NCBI RefSeq assembly: GCF_000699445.3
Contig: NC_067196.1
Span: forward strand, 88,886,364 to 88,950,363
Source: Schistosoma haematobium
Lineage: Eukaryota > Platyhelminthes > Trematoda > Strigeidida > Schistosomatidae
Length of the DNA: 64,000 nt
Reading direction: 5' to 3'
Shown: positions 59,050-64,000 of the stretch, piece by piece
Numbering within the stretch: the stretch's first letter is position 1
How the letters are laid out: each line of letters begins with the position of its first letter
Made by a program: the position numbers and the translations under genes
The notes under the pieces: generated by a model
The model's database searches: none
Told to the model about the DNA's origin: nothing
Seen by the model: only the letters and a program-made list of their open reading frames with translations

Positions 59050-59168
59050 TAAGCAAAGATGGATAGTGGCTAGCAGTGGAATCCAGGACGCGCGTTTCGT
59101 CCTGTTTTGGACTCGTCAGCTGGATGTACCTGCATCTCAGAGTTGATGTTCACTCTGGGACTCGAACT
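59050..59168 (-). repeat. Smα-like repeat, inverted copy with intact hammerhead
   Basis: The minus strand has GAGTGAACATCAACTCTGAG, then the hammerhead and CCACTGCTAGCCACTATCC. It forms a head-to-head pair with 59169-59465. Confidence 0.85.
59081..59125 (-). ncRNA. Hammerhead ribozyme, Smα type (predicted active)
   Basis: CTGACGA (complement of 59113-59119), stem II GTCC/GGAC, GAAA and loopless stem III ACGC/GCGT. The cut site GTC is followed directly by CTGGAT, which pairs perfectly with ATCCAG. It is the only Smα-like copy in the window without the 3-nt insertion after the cut site and with an intact core. Confidence 0.8.
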
Positions 59169-59465
59169 CAGCAGCTAAGCGGATAACGCGATGGCGTTTG
59201 AAGCGAACGGTACTGAGTTCAAGTCCCAGAGTGAACATCAACTCTGAGGTGCAGTTACATCCAGCCGACGAGTCCCAAACAGGACGAAACGTTCGTCAAA
59301 CTGGATTCCACTGCTAGCCACTATCCATCTTTGATTATAATACTTGTAAATTAAGGCAGTATCGAGGCATACGCACAGGATGCACATATGCCAATAAGAG
59401 ACTGATCAATTTCAGTCCTAAAACATCAATGGGAAGATTCAAGTAAAACAATATCAAGTGAACTC
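59169..59465 (+). repeat. Smα-like repeat, head to tail
   Basis: tRNA-like head (GCAGCTAAGCGGATAACGCG, GAGTTCAAGTCCC), hammerhead with CCGACGA in place of CTGACGA and an AAA insertion before CTGG, and a full tail ending ACAATATCAAGTGA. It is predicted inactive. Confidence 0.85.
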
Positions 59466-60000
59466 TCATTTGGTTGGTAATTGCTACAAATTTTACTTGG
59501 CTAGACTTCATTAGTCACGGCTTCCCACAAGCACTAAACAACTATTCAGTACCTCTTAGTTTTCCATAATTATTTAATTAAGATCAATCTGTGATGTTAA
59601 CTGTGAGACTTAACAATCTCCATAAATCCTTTATGATTGTAGTAATTTTTTCGTCCTGTTTCTTCTGTTTTCATTTAGAGCATTTTAGCTGTAAATGTTA
59701 ATGTGAATTTTGTGACAAGAATGAAATTGCCCTTATACTATACTAAGTAATGAATGAAATCTATTGTACCATTGAAGAAAAAAATAAACACGTTTCAAAT
59801 GAGAACAAAAAAGTTTGTTTACGACAATGTTTAACAAGTTATACTGTACAATACTATTTATATTTAAATTGTCTACTAAAATAGTAACCTTTTGATCAAA
59901 AAAAAAAAAAACAAAGAAGCGTTGAATATTGTCTTTAATCATTATTTTTTTTAATGATACAACATCCTTCTATTTTATTGTAAATTACTGTTACTTTTTA
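59466..60000. other. No gene recognised
   Basis: The first part (59466-59640) holds small H1-like scraps (GGCTTCCCACAAGCACTAAA, AATCTCCATAAATCC). The rest is AT-rich. Confidence 0.4.
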
Positions 60001-60290
60001 GGGCGAGACTATAATCTATGGATGAACCAATCAGGTATAAGATAACAGATCTCAGATTTTGGCGTGACATGCACTCATTTATTTAGATAAATGGAGTTTT
60101 AACATTATAGCTGATATCAGTCCGTGATGAAAACCCTCAATATAATTTCTAACCTTAATCATCAACTGTAAATCATAATTCAAATTCCTCATACAAGTTT
60201 AGAATGCTCATTTGGTTCCAGTAAGTAGGTAGATACTCTCAAGGTTATTTTATCTTCGTTCAAAGGTCATTCATCAATTATAGTCTCACC
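60001..60290 (+). mobile_element. 280-bp terminal-inverted-repeat element, copy 5
   Basis: GGGCGAGACTATAATCTATG at the left and CATCAATTATAGTCTCACC at the right. This is the best-preserved pair of termini in the family (about 24 bp, few mismatches). Confidence 0.8.
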
Positions 60291-60671
60291 TTGTTGAATA
60301 AATAAATTGACTAAAAATAGGAGTATAAATAAATGAAATTGATGAGAAGTTTTCCTCTCTGAATGAGTTCTATTTCTTACCACATTTATTATCTTCACAA
60401 AGGTGACGTTTCAGTTTTCTTATCACAAGTTGTAACCTGTAGTTAGTAAACATTTATCAATCTGAATATAATATGGTGATATCGTCATAATATATTACTA
60501 TTATTAGTTCTAAACTCATCAACTCAGTCTTCTTGTAAAAATTAAATGGCTTTTATAATTTTTCGGCATGTGAAATGTTTAAATAGTAATAATTGTTCCT
60601 TAATGAATACTTTATACACAGTTTTGTGTAATGTCAATCTATCACTTTGTCACAGAAACTGCTTAATATAT

Positions 60672-60845
60672 ATTCCTTAGTCAAAATGTGATAACTGTCG
60701 TTCTAAAGCAATTATGACCTTGTATTTTCATCACCTTTCCATGTTCCCATTTTACGCTTCTAAGTTTATATACATATAGTTACAGAATGCATACCAATTC
60801 ACAGGCATCAACAAGTGGATACAAAATTAATATAACATTGAAAAA
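60672..60845 (+). repeat. Dispersed direct repeat, copy B
   Basis: It matches 53878-54078 in order and spacing, with a short internal deletion. After the shared end (AATATAACATTGA) copy A continues into H1 and copy B does not. Confidence 0.75.
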
Positions 60846-61204
60846 GAAATAAATTAATCCATATTATTTGAAAGATCAGACTTCATAAAACAATGTGATT
60901 AAACATTTATTACAATGATGTAAAGTAGAGAACACCGACAAAGAATTCATTGTCAATGATGACATCATTTAAGAGTCTTGTTTCAGTATCTGTTTATATA
61001 CCATAATAGTTATTAGTCTTGTTATTATATTAATTATCTTTAATAAATGGCATCAAAAGAACGTTAGTATAGAAAGATCGTTGTATAATTAAAACGTTAT
61101 AAACTGTTTGAAATGTTAGATAATAAACTTTATCTAAAACAATCTAGAACACCAGTGTTGTTCTAAATCTAATACGTTGTCTAGAACTTTCTAATTACTT
61201 AACA

Positions 61205-61287
61205 AACATATCACTAACGGTAACACCTTCTCACTAGAACTCCAGGAGTATCGCCTGAAGTCAGTCACTAGTGAGCAGATGATTATT
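61205..61287 (-). repeat. H1 repeat 5' end, joined tail-to-head to the next copy
   Basis: CTTCTCACTAGAACTCCAGG and AGTCACTAGTGAGCAGATG are the complement of the H1 5' end. They are followed directly by the 3' terminal block of another minus-strand copy. Confidence 0.75.
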
Positions 61288-61470
61288 ATCAGAAGGGGTT
61301 TGTGGAGATTTTAGAAATTCCACAGATTGAAATCATGAGTCAATTGAAGCTAGACCACCATGGAAAACCTGAAAGTACTGGACGGCCGTTTCGTCCTAGT
61401 ATGCGACTCCTTAGCAGTGCGCATCCACGATCCCGCACCCCGCGAGATTCGAACCCAGGACCTACTGGTC
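61288..61470 (-). repeat. H1 repeat, 3' half
   Basis: From AGAAGGGGTTTGTGGAG to the tRNA-like head (GGACCTACTGGTC). Hammerhead stems II and III and GAAA are intact, but the core reads CTAAGGA (G5 lost). Confidence 0.85.
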
Positions 61471-61926
61471 TGACTCATGATTTCAATCTGTGAAATTTCT
61501 AAAATCTCCACGAACCCTTTCTGATAATAATCATCTGCTCACTAGTGACTGAATTCAGGAGATACTCCTGGAGTTCTAGTAAGAAGCCGTTACCAGTGGA
61601 TTTCAACCACGTCTGTTGTGAGATATCAGCTCACTGAAGACAATGGTGTACGGTGGCGCAACTTCGTGGATTGGTTGAATTTAGACATTAACACCATTGG
61701 ATGCCGGCTCAGTGGTCTAGTGGTTAAGTGCTCGCGCGCGAAACCAATAGGCCCTGGGTTCGAATCTCGCGAGGTGCGGGATCGTGGACGCTCACTGCTG
61801 AGTAGTCCCGTACTAGGACGAAACGGCCTTCCACTGCTTTCAGGTTTTCCATGGTGGTCTAGCTTCAATTGACTCATGATTTCAATCTGTGAAATTTCTA
61901 AAATCTCTACAAACCCCTTCTGATAA
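61471..61926 (+). repeat. H1 repeat, 3' end plus one complete unit in tandem
   Basis: A plus-strand 3' end (61471-61530) runs into a full unit: 5' end TGCTCACTAGTGACTGAATT, TTCTAGTAAGAAGCCGTTAC, a tRNA-like head (B-box GGGTTCGAATC), a hammerhead and the tail ending CCCCTTCTGAT. Matching points in the two tails are 399 bp apart, the unit length. The hammerhead has CTGAGTA (G8 lost), so it is inactive. Confidence 0.85.
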
Positions 61927-61930
61927 AAAT

Positions 61931-62219
61931 CACTAATGATCAATAATGTTTCTAAATAGTAATTATTACTAACATGAAGTATAGTTTTTGTTATATGGAC
62001 GTTTAAACTTTATATTTAAGGTTATTTGAATGAAAATTGGTGAATAAAGATTGAACCGCTCTATCATGTCTCAACTTCATTTGAAAACAGTTTGATGAAA
62101 GTATCATTTGAATTATTATGGTTATGAGATGAGATTTATCCCACAATTAATACTAACAATTTTTTCTAAAAAACATTACTGTAATTTATGAAGATAAATT
62201 AAATATTTTGATAATTTTT
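61931..62219. other. No gene recognised
   Basis: AT-rich DNA between an H1 tandem and a fold-back arm. Confidence 0.45.
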
Positions 62220-62318
62220 ATCATGACGCTTTTGCTAATGATGTCGTTCAGAAGAATGATGAAAGCTCCACGACTAAACCATCTAGCTTACAGAACAAAA
62301 CTCCATCAAAATCATCCA
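62220..62318 (-). repeat. Fold-back family, single arm
   Basis: GCTAATGATGTCGTTCAGAA, then AGCTCCACGACTAAACCATC and ACAGAACAAAACTCCATC, matching the right arm at 7108-7214. Confidence 0.6.
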
Positions 62319-62524
62319 CCTGAGCTACAAATCTTCTCCATCATCCCAAAGAAACAGTCAAAACAATTTTGTCCATGTCTAAACCTTTTCAACAGTATGT
62401 GCACATGACCTAGCCAAAAATTTAACCCAGAAACTTATAGTCTTTGTGGTAAGTATAATTTTCTGTTACAAAACTTTTCATTAAATTATCAACCTCATGA
62501 TGTTTTAGTATTTATTTTAATTCC

Positions 62525-62635
62525 CTACTCAAATTGTCAGATTCCTATTGTTTCTGTTTTGAAAAGTTCCAAATAACACAAAACCTAGGTCCACAATCTC
62601 CTGACAACTACCTCCAACCACCACATTGTATTGAA
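62525..62635 (+). repeat. H3 hammerhead repeat, decayed copy
   Basis: AAATAACACAAAACCTAGGT, CCACAATCTCCTGACAACTA and CCTCCAACCACCA match the 3' half of the 2988-3112 unit. The CTGACGA core is lost. Confidence 0.55.
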
Positions 62636-63464
62636 ATTGTCATTATTCAAAAAATACTTTATAAATATATCCAAATAACTATCTGGCTATTACGTGTATA
62701 CATTTTGGAAATATATTTTCCTATTTATCATACATAATCATTTCTAATGTAATTGCATACCGTTTCTATGGTAATGTCATCACTATTTGCATTCAGATTT
62801 ACCAGTATTAAATTAATTCATCGGACCTTTAAAATAATCAGAGTGTACATACACTTAACTTTTAGAATGATTCTGTTCAAACAAATCGAAGATTGATAGT
62901 TTAATTGCATTATTTATACAATTGGAAATTAGATAGTCGAAATGTTTGACCAAATTACTGAAAAATCTGAATGGATAAATTCATAGGAGTTGGACACTGA
63001 GTTAATGGTAAACATTAAAAAAGTCATTATTTTATTGAGAACATGAGCTGGCTAATAGTTATACACTAATGTAAACCTGAAATCGACGACCTGCTTGATC
63101 ATTTAGGCTACCTGTTTCTGCCATCTAGATATTTCAACAATTTATCTGTTTTTGTTTGTTTTAACAGATCATTATGTTTATTAATCGTACAACTTTTTTA
63201 AGGTGGGTTTATGAAAAGTTTACAACCTTCTGCTGTAGAAGTTTTAAAAACGCTCAATCAGAGACATCGTGGTTGTTGACAATATGCAACGAAATGAATG
63301 TAGATTATTCAGATGTCAATTTCTGGACTGCTAATTTCTAGCTGGTTAGAATAAACCAAGAAGTAAGAAATGCAAACTTGTTGAAATACTTTGTACTGAG
63401 AATTATATATTGTACCAAAAATATATTATCGAATAAAGCTGATAATAACAAATGACTAGTCAGC
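62636..63464. other. No gene recognised
   Basis: AT-rich DNA with no supported frame or matched repeat. Confidence 0.45.
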
Positions 63465-63690
63465 TATATTATGGGACTTTGATAGTGCACCTCCACGACC
63501 TTGTCAGTGATAGAAACTAATACCTTTAGTTTCACTCATGAACACTTAACCTATGAATTAGTAATCCTGAGTTCGGTAGTATACAAATCTAGCTTCAGTT
63601 ACTCCATAGTATTTTGTGACTATCTTTCATTATCTTCAATGCGTATCTTCTTCACAACTGACACGGTTGAACTATGGTTATCTAATTTAG
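63465..63690 (-). repeat. H1 repeat, heavily decayed
   Basis: TTATGGGACTTTGATAGTGC, CACCTCCACGACC, AACACTTAACCTATGAA and CAACTGACACGGTTGAAC keep the family order on the minus strand. Confidence 0.5.
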
Positions 63691-64000
63691 ATCAGTTTAT
63701 AAAATTAATAGGAAGTAACAATGTATACGACTTTCATACTGATTAATTGTTAACTTTAAGAAATCTTGAACCAAACTGTCCAATAAAATGTTACAGTGAT
63801 TCTTTTTATTACAATCACCGATATTTTAACAAATATGATTTCCTTTTTTAATAAAGCTAGTAGAGTTACATTGTGTTGATGTTTCTTTTTTTTCCTCCTA
63901 AGGTACAAAGACATAACTCAAATATGTATTCTTCAACTGTTCTTTTTTTTTAATCTTAAAATGTCATTTTTCTAGATGTGGTTCATAGAGTGCATTATAT

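Noticed and set aside
59169..59240. tRNA-like sequences with A- and B-box motifs (also in all H1 heads)
   Set aside because: They are heads of repeated SINE-like elements. They lack a full cloverleaf and recur dozens of times with decay, so I do not call tRNA genes.

Overview
The window looks like AT-rich nuclear DNA of a blood fluke (Schistosoma). Three things point there. One is a spliced exon of a metazoan nuclear receptor with very long Asn/Ser/His-rich stretches. Another is RTE-type non-LTR retrotransposons with TAAG-type 3' tails (SR2-like) and Penelope-like elements with GIY-YIG domains. The third is repeated tRNA-headed elements carrying the hammerhead ribozyme core of the schistosome Smα family. 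The species cannot be fixed from sequence alone.

Only one host coding segment is supported: an internal exon on the minus strand (57168-58523, 452 codons). It ends inside a nuclear-receptor DNA-binding domain just after the first zinc finger (P-box CESCKA, as in HR96/DAF-12-type receptors). The acceptor and donor are both visible. I did not find the other exons, so the window is probably mostly intron (toward coordinate 1) and 5' intron or flank (toward 64000) of this gene. Nearly every other long ORF is a chance frame or a translated repeat.

The rest is a mosaic of repeats. (1) H1, a tRNA-headed repeat of about 400 bp with a hammerhead motif, has more than 25 copies. (2) Smα-like repeats of about 330 bp have about ten loci. 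(3) H3 is a small fold-back unit with a near-ideal hammerhead at 3037-3083 and three decayed relatives. (4) RTE pieces include a 1.7 kb SR2-like reverse transcriptase at 11.5-13.2 kb, a 715-bp insertion with a perfect 15-bp target duplication at 50.4-51.2 kb, 5' ends at 25.9, 45.9 and 54.8 kb, and several short 3' ends. (5) A second RTE-like family lies at 2.6, 18.6 and 40.9 kb. (6) Two Penelope-like 3' fragments lie at 0.6-1.4 and 38.1-39.1 kb. (7) A 280-bp terminal-inverted-repeat family has five copies. (8) A fold-back family lies at 6.9-7.2 kb with single arms elsewhere. Simple repeats, mainly (TA)n, fill many gaps.

The most interesting signal is that three distinct hammerhead families share one design. 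Each has an 8-nt perfectly palindromic, loopless stem III (ACGGCCGT, ACGCGCGT, ACCCGGGT), which should work best in dimeric RNA. Two of the families also show tail-to-head junctions here, as expected of units copied from tandem or circular RNA. Many copies also sit as head-to-head inverted pairs, including one perfect 56-bp inverted repeat at 45.2 kb.
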